Assembly (NCBI GenBank): GCA_022647565.1
Contig: JALCLA010000006.1
Coordinates: 1-64,000 of the forward strand
Length of the DNA: 64,000 bases
Direction: 5' to 3'
Origin: Chiayiivirga sp.
Lineage (GTDB): Bacteria; Pseudomonadota; Gammaproteobacteria; Xanthomonadales; Xanthomonadaceae
The notes under the pieces are model-generated. The model was not told the origin of the DNA and did not search any database. It was given only the letters and a program-made list of their open reading frames with translations. This document shows, piece after piece, positions 8,760 through 16,513 of the stretch. Position numbers and translations under genes: made by a program. Each line of letters starts with the position of its first letter. Positions within the stretch are counted from its first letter, which is position 1.

Positions 8760-10625
8760 ATGTGTTCGACGATCCGAAGCCCCCTGACAAGAAGCACGAC
8801 GAGACCAACTCTGCGCGAAGTGGCTAGACGAATGCGGTTGCACTTCATGCTCCTCATGGCGTTGTCTTGTTCCGTCAACCAGGCGGTCGCCCAGATCAAG
8901 CCTGTGGTGGTTCGCATAGGCGCTGGCCCCACATGTGACTTCTCAAAAATCCAAACTGCGATCAATGCCTCAGCATCTGGGAGTGAGTTTTCTACCATTC
9001 TCTTAGTCGCCAGAAATCAAACTTACTCGGAGCAGGCGATCGACATCGAGGATAAGAACATAACAATTCGCGGCGGTTACGCGGATTGCGATCAAGACGT
9101 GCAGGATTCTGTAAAGACCAAACTAAGTGGTGCCGGCGGCGCGGCTCGAAGCATTGTCAATATCCGCGGAGCGACACGGGAAATTGTCTTCGACACACTT
9201 GAACTTGCGGACGGCGACGAGCTGATCGACAACCAAAGCTATGGCGGAGCAATCGACATTACTGGTGGAGCGCACGATTTTATCGCTGTCCGAAATGTTG
9301 ATCTGGTGAACAATCGAGCTGGCTACGGCGGCGCCTTGGCGGTCAGATCTGGTTCTCCAACGCGCGTGGTCATTGGCCCGAGCGTCTTCATTCGAGACAA
9401 TCGTGGCGCCTACGGCGGCGGCGGTATTTTTTGTTCCGGCGCACGACTTGAATTGCGCGGTACGGCGGTGAGCGTATTTCGAAATGAGGCGGGCGGCCTG
9501 ACATCGGGCGCGCCACCAACGGGCGGCGCATATGGTGGTGGACTGTGGTTGCAAGGCTGCACGACTACAATCCAAGCGGGCACTTCAGCATTTTTCCCGA
9601 GCGTCATCGCCAACAATACGGCGAGCGGTCCAGGCGGTGGTCTATTCGCAACTCAACGTGCCGACGTGAGCATCCTGAATCTGACGCCTTCGGCCCCTAG
9701 CACGGTCGGCTTCAATGTCAGCAGTCGATTCGGAGGCGCAATGTCGATAGAAGACGGCGCTAGAGTCACAGCATCGAATGCCATCATTTCAGGCAACCAA
9801 GCACTAGAAGGTGGTGGCGCCATCGCGATATATAACTCCGACGCGAGTCGCGACGCCTCATTCGAGGCGAATTCGTTTGGCATCGCTTGCGATTCAAACC
9901 TCGATTGCAACCGAATAAGCGGCAATGTGGCAAGAAATGTTTCTAATGTGGATCAACCCGGTTCGGCAATTCGAGTATCGTGTGATGGCGGGCAAGCGAA
10001 CGCCCAGCTGCATGGCACACGCGTCTCAGCTAACGAGGGTAGGAGCCTATTCAAGACTGTCGATAGCTTCTGCGGCATCGCTATCAATGGCGCGCTAGTT
10101 GAGCGCAACAACAGCTCAGGACATCTATTCGATGCCGGGCAAGGTAGTGGGTTCGTGACGGTTCGGGCTTCGACCGTGGCAAACAACCAGATTGCTTCAG
10201 GGTTTGCTGTATTTCGAGTGAGTACGTTCGGCCAGAGCTTTGCAGGCTATGGTTTGCGACTGCAGCGCAGTATCGTCTGGCAGCCGGGCATATCGTTGCT
10301 CTCACTCGTCAGCGGATCACTGCAGCTTGATCGTATAGAGCACAGCTTCGCAAATGACCTGAGCAATGTTCCCGCTTCTTCCGGCGGGCTGATCCTGAAT
10401 CGCACCGAAAATCCACTTTTTGCGAACCCAAGTCAAGGCGACTATCGCTTGGCGCAAGACTCGCTTGCGCAAGACTTCGTGCCTGCGATTAATGGCGACT
10501 TGACTCGCGACGGTCAGCAGAGATCTGTCGATCTGAGCCTGTTTGATGTCTTTGGCCCCCAAGATGCTGGCGCCTTTGAGAACCAAATCGTGGCTAACAA
10601 CATTTTCCGCAACGGTTTTGAGTGA
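8760..10625 (+). CDS. Secreted right-handed beta-helix protein with GFE tail (paralogue C)
   Basis: A protein of 621 residues. The ATG at 8760 is preferred because ACACAGGAG precedes it by a normal distance; an internal ATG before RLHFMLLMALSCSVNQ would give a more compact signal peptide, with cleavage near AVAQ in either case. The mature N-terminus (VVRIGAGPTCDFSKIQTAI, RGGYADC, NIRGAT, ELIDNQSYGGAIDI) is strongly similar to paralogue B. Gly-rich turns follow, then LAQDFVPAINGD and DAGAFE, then IFRNGFE directly before the stop. The coding sequence is visibly AT-richer than its neighbours: 26 of 60 bases are G or C in 8941-9000. That points to recent acquisition or different selection. It is divergent from the sigma gene and bordered downstream by an IS91-family element. 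Confidence 0.87.
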   Translation: MCSTIRSPLTRSTTRPTLREVARRMRLHFMLLMALSCSVNQAVAQIKPVVVRIGAGPTCDFSKIQTAINASASGSEFSTILLVARNQTYSEQAIDIEDKNITIRGGYADCDQDVQDSVKTKLSGAGGAARSIVNIRGATREIVFDTLELADGDELIDNQSYGGAIDITGGAHDFIAVRNVDLVNNRAGYGGALAVRSGSPTRVVIGPSVFIRDNRGAYGGGGIFCSGARLELRGTAVSVFRNEAGGLTSGAPPTGGAYGGGLWLQGCTTTIQAGTSAFFPSVIANNTASGPGGGLFATQRADVSILNLTPSAPSTVGFNVSSRFGGAMSIEDGARVTASNAIISGNQALEGGGAIAIYNSDASRDASFEANSFGIACDSNLDCNRISGNVARNVSNVDQPGSAIRVSCDGGQANAQLHGTRVSANEGRSLFKTVDSFCGIAINGALVERNNSSGHLFDAGQGSGFVTVRASTVANNQIASGFAVFRVSTFGQSFAGYGLRLQRSIVWQPGISLLSLVSGSLQLDRIEHSFANDLSNVPASSGGLILNRTENPLFANPSQGDYRLAQDSLAQDFVPAINGDLTRDGQQRSVDLSLFDVFGPQDAGAFENQIVANNIFRNGFE

Positions 10626-11075
10626 TCGACGCGACTTGTTACGTAAGAGGGGCCTTCGTGAGTCCGTGTGGGCGAACGCAGGCCCGTGAGGGTCGTGAGC
10701 GCGCCTGAAACAAGGCTTGGCAAGCCGGTGGCGCATTGCGGGATTTTCGGCACGCTTTCGGCGCGGACACGGCGTGGCCTTGTCCAGCACGCGGCGGCGT
10801 CGCCTGCTCGAGAGAGAACGGTGTACACGATGCCAAGGTGGAGGGGCATAGGAAATTCAACCGCCCTTTTCGCCCAGTCTGCGAGGTAGCCGGGGGTGGC
10901 GCAAGGTGCCGGGAGGACGGGGGCTGGGCGTCGTTGCCGTCGTTTTCGCCCGGCCTCGGGGGGTTCATCGCGCCGTTTCGCGCGGTTTGCCGGCGGCGGG
11001 CCGAGCGCGGCCCTGCGGGGTGTTGTCCGCATTGAGAGGCCCCTGGGTTTTCACGTCGGCGTCGCCGTCGGTGCG
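10626..11075. other. Non-coding flank, probably the terminal region of the IS91-type element
   Basis: A 450-base stretch between the beta-helix stop and the transposase stop. It is GC-rich, without a convincing gene on either strand. It probably includes the end of the mobile element beyond the transposase 3' end. IS91-family elements lack terminal inverted repeats, so the exact edge cannot be called by eye. Confidence 0.4.
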
Positions 11076-12760
11076 TCACGCCGCCGCCGGCGGCCCGCGC
11101 GCTTCGGGCCGGTAGTGCGCCGGTTCCCGCGCGCCGTGCTTGGCGAAGTGGTCGAGGATCGCGCGGATGGCCTGCGGGTCTTCGACGCTGGCGACGATCT
11201 TCACCGCGCCGCCGCAGTGCACGCACGCCGTCACGTCCATGCCAAACACGCGCTTGAGGCGTTGCGCCCAGCTCATCGCGCGGCGTTTCTCGTCCGGCGT
11301 GCGGTCGTCGGGCGACGGGCCGGAGGTCGCTGCGCCGCCTTTGCCGCGATGCGCGGCGGTGAGTTGCCCTCGCAGGTTCGCGTTCGGGGCAAAGATGCCG
11401 TGGAAGCGCGTGAGATGCGCCCGCGGCGGCGGGACCAGCGCGGCCAGTTTGGCGATGAACTCGACCGGTTCGAACTCCACATGCGTCGTGCCGTTCTTCC
11501 ACGGCGTCTTGAGCTCGTAACGCACCTTGCCTTGCGGCGAGATCGACAGCCGCCGCTCGCCGATCGCCGGGCGCGTGATGTAGCGGCACAGTTTCTCCAG
11601 CTTCCCGCGTTCGTGCGCCTGCGCCGCGACGCCCGCGTGCAGCGAGAAGCCGCCCGCCTTGCCCGCGTCGCCGTCGCCCGGCCCGGTCTCGCCGGGCAGG
11701 GTTTGCAGCGTGGCCACTTTCTGTCCGGCGCGTTTTCCGGTGGCGATTCGGTAGGTGATGGAACTCATCCACAGCGCGTCCAGGCCGTCGTCGCGCCGGG
11801 CGCGTTCGCTCAGGAACGCCGATTCGGCGTCGCCTTCCAGCCAGCCCCGCTTCGCCAGATGGCGCAACACGCGCCGCGCGATCGTGTCCGCCAGCCCGGT
11901 CAGTTGCGCGGATGTGGGTGCGCAGGCGCGGTGCAGCCGGGCTTTGCGGTCGGCGCGCGGCTCGTATACGCCGTCCAGCCATAGCATGTGCAGATGCACG
12001 TTGAGGTTGAGCGCGCTGCCGAAGCGTTGGATCAGCGTCACCGCGCCGGTGCGCGCCACGTTGCGCCGCACGCCGGCTCGATCGGCCAGCCACGCGGCGA
12101 TCACCCGTTGCACGATGCCCAGCACCGGGCCGAGCACCTCGGGTTTGCTGGCGAACAGGAAGCGCAGCGGGTACGGGAAGCTCAATACCCACTGCCGCAC
12201 CGGACGCGGGCCGAACACGTCTTCGACCAGGTGTTTCGCCGACTCCGCCATGCGCCGCGCGCCGCAACTCGGGCACAGGCCGCGCTTCTTGCACGAGAAC
12301 GCCACCAGCCGTTCGGCGTGGCACTGTTCGCACACTACGCGCAGGAACCCGTGGTCGAGCACGCCGCAGCGCAGATACGCGTCGAACTCGGCGCGCACGT
12401 AGTCGGGCACGGGATGGTCGTGCGCTGCCTGGCGTTCGAGGAAGTCCGGGTAGTGCGCCTGCACCAGCGCGTACAGCAGCGTGCGCTCGGGCGTGTGGCG
12501 CGCGTAGACGGGCGCGGGCGACGCCGGCGCGCGCACCGCGACCGGCCGCCCCGAGGCGGCAAGGTGCGGCACGGAACCTTCCTGCGCGGTGACGGCCGCA
12601 CAGTGTTCCGGTCGGTGTCAGCGACGCACATCGGCGTTGTGCGGCCGCGAGAATGCGACATCGCCGCGACGCCGGGTGCGACATCTCCCACTCGCGCCGC
12701 CCGCCCCGCTCCGCAGGCTTGCGTCCCCCGCCCCGCGCCGCCATCCTGCGCCCCTGCGAT
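10640..12760 (-). mobile_element. IS91-family insertion element (approximate limits)
   Basis: The limits are estimates: from just after the beta-helix stop to just before parE. The element carries one complete HUH-type transposase gene (11076-12572). No terminal inverted repeats or target duplication are visible, as expected for the family's rolling-circle mechanism. It sits between the low-GC beta-helix gene and parE. Confidence 0.5.
11076..12572 (-). CDS. IS91-family transposase (HUH single-strand nuclease)
   Basis: A 498-residue protein with a GTG start. Domains in order: an N-terminal zinc-binding region with CEQCHAERLVAFSCKKRGLCPSC-type cysteines (residues 81-103), the Y-transposase core with HLH at 193-195 in LNVHLHMLWLDG as the metal-binding HUH motif, a candidate catalytic tyrosine at Tyr331 in CRYITRPAI, and a C-terminal CVHCGGAVKIVASVEDP segment typical of the family. 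I see a single tyrosine in the catalytic motif, more like ISCR-type relatives than the two-tyrosine IS91 prototype, but this needs alignment. The frame is intact, so the element may be active. It catalyses rolling-circle transposition in the cytoplasm. Confidence 0.93.
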   Translation of the reverse strand: MPHLAASGRPVAVRAPASPAPVYARHTPERTLLYALVQAHYPDFLERQAAHDHPVPDYVRAEFDAYLRCGVLDHGFLRVVCEQCHAERLVAFSCKKRGLCPSCGARRMAESAKHLVEDVFGPRPVRQWVLSFPYPLRFLFASKPEVLGPVLGIVQRVIAAWLADRAGVRRNVARTGAVTLIQRFGSALNLNVHLHMLWLDGVYEPRADRKARLHRACAPTSAQLTGLADTIARRVLRHLAKRGWLEGDAESAFLSERARRDDGLDALWMSSITYRIATGKRAGQKVATLQTLPGETGPGDGDAGKAGGFSLHAGVAAQAHERGKLEKLCRYITRPAIGERRLSISPQGKVRYELKTPWKNGTTHVEFEPVEFIAKLAALVPPPRAHLTRFHGIFAPNANLRGQLTAAHRGKGGAATSGPSPDDRTPDEKRRAMSWAQRLKRVFGMDVTACVHCGGAVKIVASVEDPQAIRAILDHFAKHGAREPAHYRPEARGPPAAA

Positions 12761-12783
12761 TTTCCGGAACCCCGCTCCGCTCC

Positions 12784-14691
12784 ATGAATACGCGCTATAA
12801 CGCCGCCGACATCGAAGTCCTCTCCGGCCTGGAACCGGTCAAGCGCCGCCCGGGCATGTATACCGACACCGCACGCCCCAACCATCTGGCGCAGGAGGTG
12901 ATCGACAACTCGGTGGACGAGGCCCTGGCCGGGCACGCGAAGCAGATCGACGTGATCCTGCATGCCGACGGCAGTTGCGAGGTCGGCGACGATGGCCGCG
13001 GCATGCCGGTCGACATCCACCCGGAAGAGAAGATTCCCGGCATCGAACTGATCCTGACCCGCCTGCATGCGGGCGGCAAGTTCAGCAACAAGAACTACAC
13101 CTTCTCGGGCGGCCTGCACGGCGTGGGCGTGAGCGTGGTGAATGCGCTGTCGAAAAAGGTGGATGTCTACATCCGCCGCGACGGCAGCGAATATCACATG
13201 GCGTTCCGCGACGGCTTCACCGACTCGGCGCTCAAGACCGTGGGCACGGTGGGCAAGCGCAATACCGGCACGCGGGTGCGCTTCTGGCCCGATCCGAAAT
13301 ACTTCGACACGCCCAAGTTCAACCTGCGCGCGATCAAGCACATCCTGCGCGCCAAGGCCGTGCTTTGCCCCGGTCTGCGCGTGACCTTGTTCGACGAAGC
13401 CAGCGGCGAACGCGCCGAGTGGTACTACGAGGATGGCTTGCGCGACTACCTGCGCGGACTGCTGACCGATCGCGACGTGCTGCCGCCCGAATTCTTCCTC
13501 GGCAAGCTGGCGAAAGAAGGCGAAGCCGCGGACTGGGCGCTGTGCTGGCTGCCCTCGTCGGATGCGAACGTCGGCGCCGAACTGGTGCAGGAAAGCTACG
13601 TCAACCTGATCCCTACCGCGCAAGGCGGCACGCACGTCAACGGCCTGCGCTCGGGCCTCACCGATGCGCTGCGCGAGTTCTGCGACTTCCGCAACCTGCT
13701 GCCGCGCGGAGTGAAGCTGGCGCCGGAAGACGTTTACGACCGTCTTGCCTTCGTGCTCAGCATCAAGCTCACCGACCCGCAATTCAGCGGCCAGACCAAG
13801 GAGCGTCTGAGTTCGCGTCAGGCCGCAGCCTTCGTGGAAGGCGCGGTGCACGACGCGTTCTCGCTCTGGCTCAACCAGCACGTGGAACTGGGCGAGAAGA
13901 TCGCGCAGCTCGCGATCGAGCGCGCTTCGGCGCGGCTCAAGACCGAGAAGCAGATCGTGCGCAAGAAAATCGTGCAAGGCCCCGCCCTGCCCGGCAAGCT
14001 AGCCGACTGCTCCTCGCAGGATCTGTCGCGCACCGAATTGTTCCTGGTCGAAGGCGACTCGGCCGGCGGCAGCGCCAAGCAAGCGCGCGACAAGGAGTTC
14101 CAGGCCATCCTTCCCTTGCGCGGCAAGATCCTCAACACCTGGGAAGTGGAAAGCTCGGGCGTGCTCGGTTCGCAGGAAGTGCACGATCTGGCCGTCGCGA
14201 TCGGTTGCGATCCCGGCACGGAAAATATCGAAGGACTGCGTTACGGCAAGGTGGTGATCCTGGCCGACGCCGATTCGGATGGCCTGCATATCGCCACGCT
14301 GCTGTCCGCCTTGTTTCTGCGCCACTTCCCCGCGCTGGTGCGCGCGGGTCATATTTTCGTCGCGATGCCGCCGCTGTTCCGCGTCGACGTAGGCAAGACC
14401 GTGGTCTACGCGCTGGATGAGGAAGAGAAGCGCCTGCTGCTGGAACGGATCGAACGCGACAAGATCAAGGGTCAGGTCAACGTCACCCGCTTCAAGGGCC
14501 TGGGCGAGATGAATCCGTCGCAGCTGCGCGAATCCACGATCCACCCCGACACCCGCCGACTGGTGCAGCTCACCATCGACGACGCTGACGAAACCCGCTC
14601 GCTCATGGACATGCTGCTGTCGAAGAAGCGCGCCTCGGATCGGAAGACGTGGTTGGAGACCAAGGGCGATCTCGCCACGTTGGAGGTTTGA
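12784..14691 (+). CDS. parE: DNA topoisomerase IV subunit B
   Basis: A 635-residue protein, close to the usual ParE length of about 630. ATPase (GHKL) domain: EVIDNSVDEALAGHA with the catalytic glutamate and Mg-binding asparagine, DDGRGMPVD, and GGLHGVGVSVVNALS as the ATP lid. The transducer region follows, then the TOPRIM domain with LVEGDSAGGSAKQARD and DADSDGLHIATLL. The C-terminus has the FKGLGEMNPSQL motif. The ATG at 12784 starts MNTRYNAADIEVLSGLEPV, matching the family; the open frame 5' of it is not coding. With ParC it decatenates chromosomes; parC is not in this window. It is convergent with hutG, leaving a single base between the two stops. The nearby IS element makes the promoter context unusual. 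Confidence 0.97.
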   Translation: MNTRYNAADIEVLSGLEPVKRRPGMYTDTARPNHLAQEVIDNSVDEALAGHAKQIDVILHADGSCEVGDDGRGMPVDIHPEEKIPGIELILTRLHAGGKFSNKNYTFSGGLHGVGVSVVNALSKKVDVYIRRDGSEYHMAFRDGFTDSALKTVGTVGKRNTGTRVRFWPDPKYFDTPKFNLRAIKHILRAKAVLCPGLRVTLFDEASGERAEWYYEDGLRDYLRGLLTDRDVLPPEFFLGKLAKEGEAADWALCWLPSSDANVGAELVQESYVNLIPTAQGGTHVNGLRSGLTDALREFCDFRNLLPRGVKLAPEDVYDRLAFVLSIKLTDPQFSGQTKERLSSRQAAAFVEGAVHDAFSLWLNQHVELGEKIAQLAIERASARLKTEKQIVRKKIVQGPALPGKLADCSSQDLSRTELFLVEGDSAGGSAKQARDKEFQAILPLRGKILNTWEVESSGVLGSQEVHDLAVAIGCDPGTENIEGLRYGKVVILADADSDGLHIATLLSALFLRHFPALVRAGHIFVAMPPLFRVDVGKTVVYALDEEEKRLLLERIERDKIKGQVNVTRFKGLGEMNPSQLRESTIHPDTRRLVQLTIDDADETRSLMDMLLSKKRASDRKTWLETKGDLATLEV

Positions 14692-14692
14692 G

Positions 14693-15475
14693 TCAGCTCT
14701 CCTCGATCGCCGTTTCCAGCAAGCGACGGATGACTGCCTGGGTTGGCGCAGCCACGGCTTCAACGTACTCGAACGAGTCCTCGTCCATGTAGTTGCACTG
14801 GGCCAACTCCATCTGCACCGCATGCACGCCGTCCTGCGGGCGGCCGAAGTGGCGCGTGATGTAGCCGCCCTTGAAGCGGCCGTTTGCGACCCAGGTGTAG
14901 TCGCGCTGCGCCGCCAGCACTGCCTCCAGGCGCTGCTGCAATACCGGCGAACAACTGCTGCCGCTGGCGGTGCCGAGGTTGAAATCGGGCAGACGTCCGT
15001 CGAACAGATACGGCACGACGCTGCGGATCGAATGCCCTTCCCAGAGCACGACGCGACCATGCTCGGAGCGCAGACGATCAATCTCGGCGCGCAACGCCTC
15101 GTGATACGGCCGCCAGTAGCGCTCGACCCGCTGTGCGATCTCCTCCGCCCCCGGCGCCTGGCCTTCGAGGTAGAGCGGCTGGCCGTCGAACTGAATCGTG
15201 GGACACAAGCCGGTCGTGTTCTGCCCGGGATAGAGCGAGAGATTGTCGGGCGGACGATTGAGATCGATCAGGTACCTCGAATAGTGCGGACGCAGGATGG
15301 ACGCGCCGAGTTCGCGCGCGAAATCGTAGAGTCGGCTGACGTGCCAATCGGTATCCGGCAAACGGCGCGCATCGGGCGTGAGTCGCGCCGAAACCTCGGG
15401 CGGCAGCTGTTCGCCGTCGTGCGGCAGACTGATGAGCAGCGGCGCGTTGCCGCGATGCAGGGTGAAGATGTCCAT
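14693..15475 (-). CDS. hutG: N-formylglutamate deformylase
   Basis: A 260-residue protein, the normal size for the HutG amidohydrolase that converts N-formylglutamate to glutamate and formate in histidine degradation. Family landmarks: LLISLPHDGEQLP at the N-terminus with the metal-ligand histidine, DTDWHVSRLYDFA, IDLNRPPDN, LWEGHSIRS and the C-terminal GGYITRHFGRPQDGVHAVQMEL. It is cytosolic and metal dependent. No other hut genes (hutH, hutU, hutI) are nearby, so the pathway is either completed elsewhere or the enzyme acts alone. Start ATG at 15475. Between its start and the dadA remnant is the tandem repeat at 15491-15573. Confidence 0.93.
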   Translation of the reverse strand: MDIFTLHRGNAPLLISLPHDGEQLPPEVSARLTPDARRLPDTDWHVSRLYDFARELGASILRPHYSRYLIDLNRPPDNLSLYPGQNTTGLCPTIQFDGQPLYLEGQAPGAEEIAQRVERYWRPYHEALRAEIDRLRSEHGRVVLWEGHSIRSVVPYLFDGRLPDFNLGTASGSSCSPVLQQRLEAVLAAQRDYTWVANGRFKGGYITRHFGRPQDGVHAVQMELAQCNYMDEDSFEYVEAVAAPTQAVIRRLLETAIEES

Positions 15476-15490
15476 GAGCGAAGTCTATGT

Positions 15491-15573
15491 CAGGCCGCTC
15501 TCGGTCCGGTCCTCCCGGCCATTCGGGCATCCTGCCCTCAGGCCGCGCTCGGTCCGGTCCTCCCGGCCATTCG
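15491..15573. repeat. 35-bp tandem repeat, two copies, with part of a third downstream
   Basis: Copy 1 is 15491-15525 and copy 2 is 15539-15573; they differ at one base (T versus G at the eighth position). The 13-14 base spacer contains CATCCTGCCCTCA (15528-15540), which recurs at 15627-15639 inside the end of the dadA remnant. It lies just 5' of hutG and just 3' of dadA. Function unknown. Confidence 0.8.
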
Positions 15574-15634
15574 ATGGATAGGAGTTCAAGGGCCACGAGC
15601 GCAGTATGCGCAGAAGCGGCCGGCCATCCTGCCC

Positions 15635-16375
15635 TCAAACGTCGAAACGACGCGGAGAATACGGCGTCGGATCGAGGCTGGGAGCGGCGCCGGTCATCAG
15701 CTCCATTACCAGCCGGCCCGTGATCGCCGACATGCCCACGCCCATCATGCCGTGCCCGGTGGCCAGCATCAGGTTGGGCGTGCGCGCGGCATATCCGAGG
15801 ATGGGCAGGTCGTCCCAGGTCATGGGGCGCCAGCCGTACCACTCCTCGCGCACTTCGGCGCCGACGGGCTCGCGCAAGTACTCGGCGGCGCCTCGCTTCA
15901 AGGCATCGAGTCGAACCCGATTGAGCGTGGTGTCATAGCCGGAGAACTCCATCGTGCTGCCAAGCCGGAAGCCGTCCTGCCACGACGTCACGCAGACGCT
16001 GCGTTCGCGCAGCACCAGCGGTCGACGCGGCACCAAGGCAGGACGCGAGTACGTGATCGAATAGCCTTTCCCGGGTTGAATCGGGAGATTCAGTTCCAGC
16101 TCGCGCGCCAGTTGCGGCGACCACGCACCGCAGGCGAGCACGACCTGCGCGGCACGACGCTGACCCTGCTCGCTACGCACGGCTTCGATGCGGCCGTCCC
16201 TGGCTCGGACGAACCCCGTGGCGGCGCAGTGCTCGACGATCTCGCCGCCGCGTTCACGCACCCGGCGCGCCAGTTCGGCCACGAGCCTATCGGGCCGCAG
16301 CATCGCATCTGCCGACGACGGCGTCGTCGGCGTGGGCGCTACAGGCAAGCAAGGCAAGCAGTAGGCAAGGTGCAA
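15635..16375 (-). pseudogene. dadA: 5'-truncated D-amino acid dehydrogenase
   Basis: The remaining 246 codons match the C-terminal part of the FAD-dependent DadA/glycine-oxidase-like family (normally about 410-420 residues). Visible blocks are DAMLRPDRLVAELARRV, VVLACGAWSPQLA, PIQPGKGYSITYSRP, and the C-terminal WYGWRPMTWDDLPILGYA with LMLATGHGMMGVGMSAITGRL. The N-terminal Rossmann FAD-binding motif GxGxxG is absent; upstream of SSADAMLRP the sequence is unrelated and contains a palindrome (16312-16330). Only a TTG start is available at 16375. It is therefore almost certainly non-functional. The loss point abuts the 3' end of the giant DUF11 gene, so the rearrangement that brought in that locus may have removed the 5' part. 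Confidence 0.85.
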
Positions 16376-16445
16376 GACGACGGGACATGCGGAATCCGCG
16401 CAAGGAGGGCTTGCCCGGTCATACGTCGCCTGGCGCGGAAACTGA

Positions 16446-16503
16446 CATGCCGGAGCCAGAAGGGCTCGACTCCGGCATGCCCCCGGGTGCGCGCAGACCC
16501 GGG
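16446..16503 (-). terminator. Two hairpins downstream of the giant gene
   Basis: Just 3' of the giant minus-strand gene are two inverted repeats. CCCGGGT (16482-16488) pairs with ACCCGGG (16497-16503) around an 8-base loop. CATGCCGGAG (16446-16455) pairs with CTCCGGCATG (16470-16479), with an internal GAGCC/GGCTC pairing. A strong T run is lacking, so intrinsic termination is likely but not certain. Confidence 0.55.
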
Positions 16504-16513
16504 AAAAGGTGGA

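Noticed and set aside
10639-13977. 1112-codon minus-strand frame spanning the IS element and the start of parE
   Set aside because: It crosses two unrelated genes in a different frame from the transposase and antisense to parE; the composition is that of a shadow frame.
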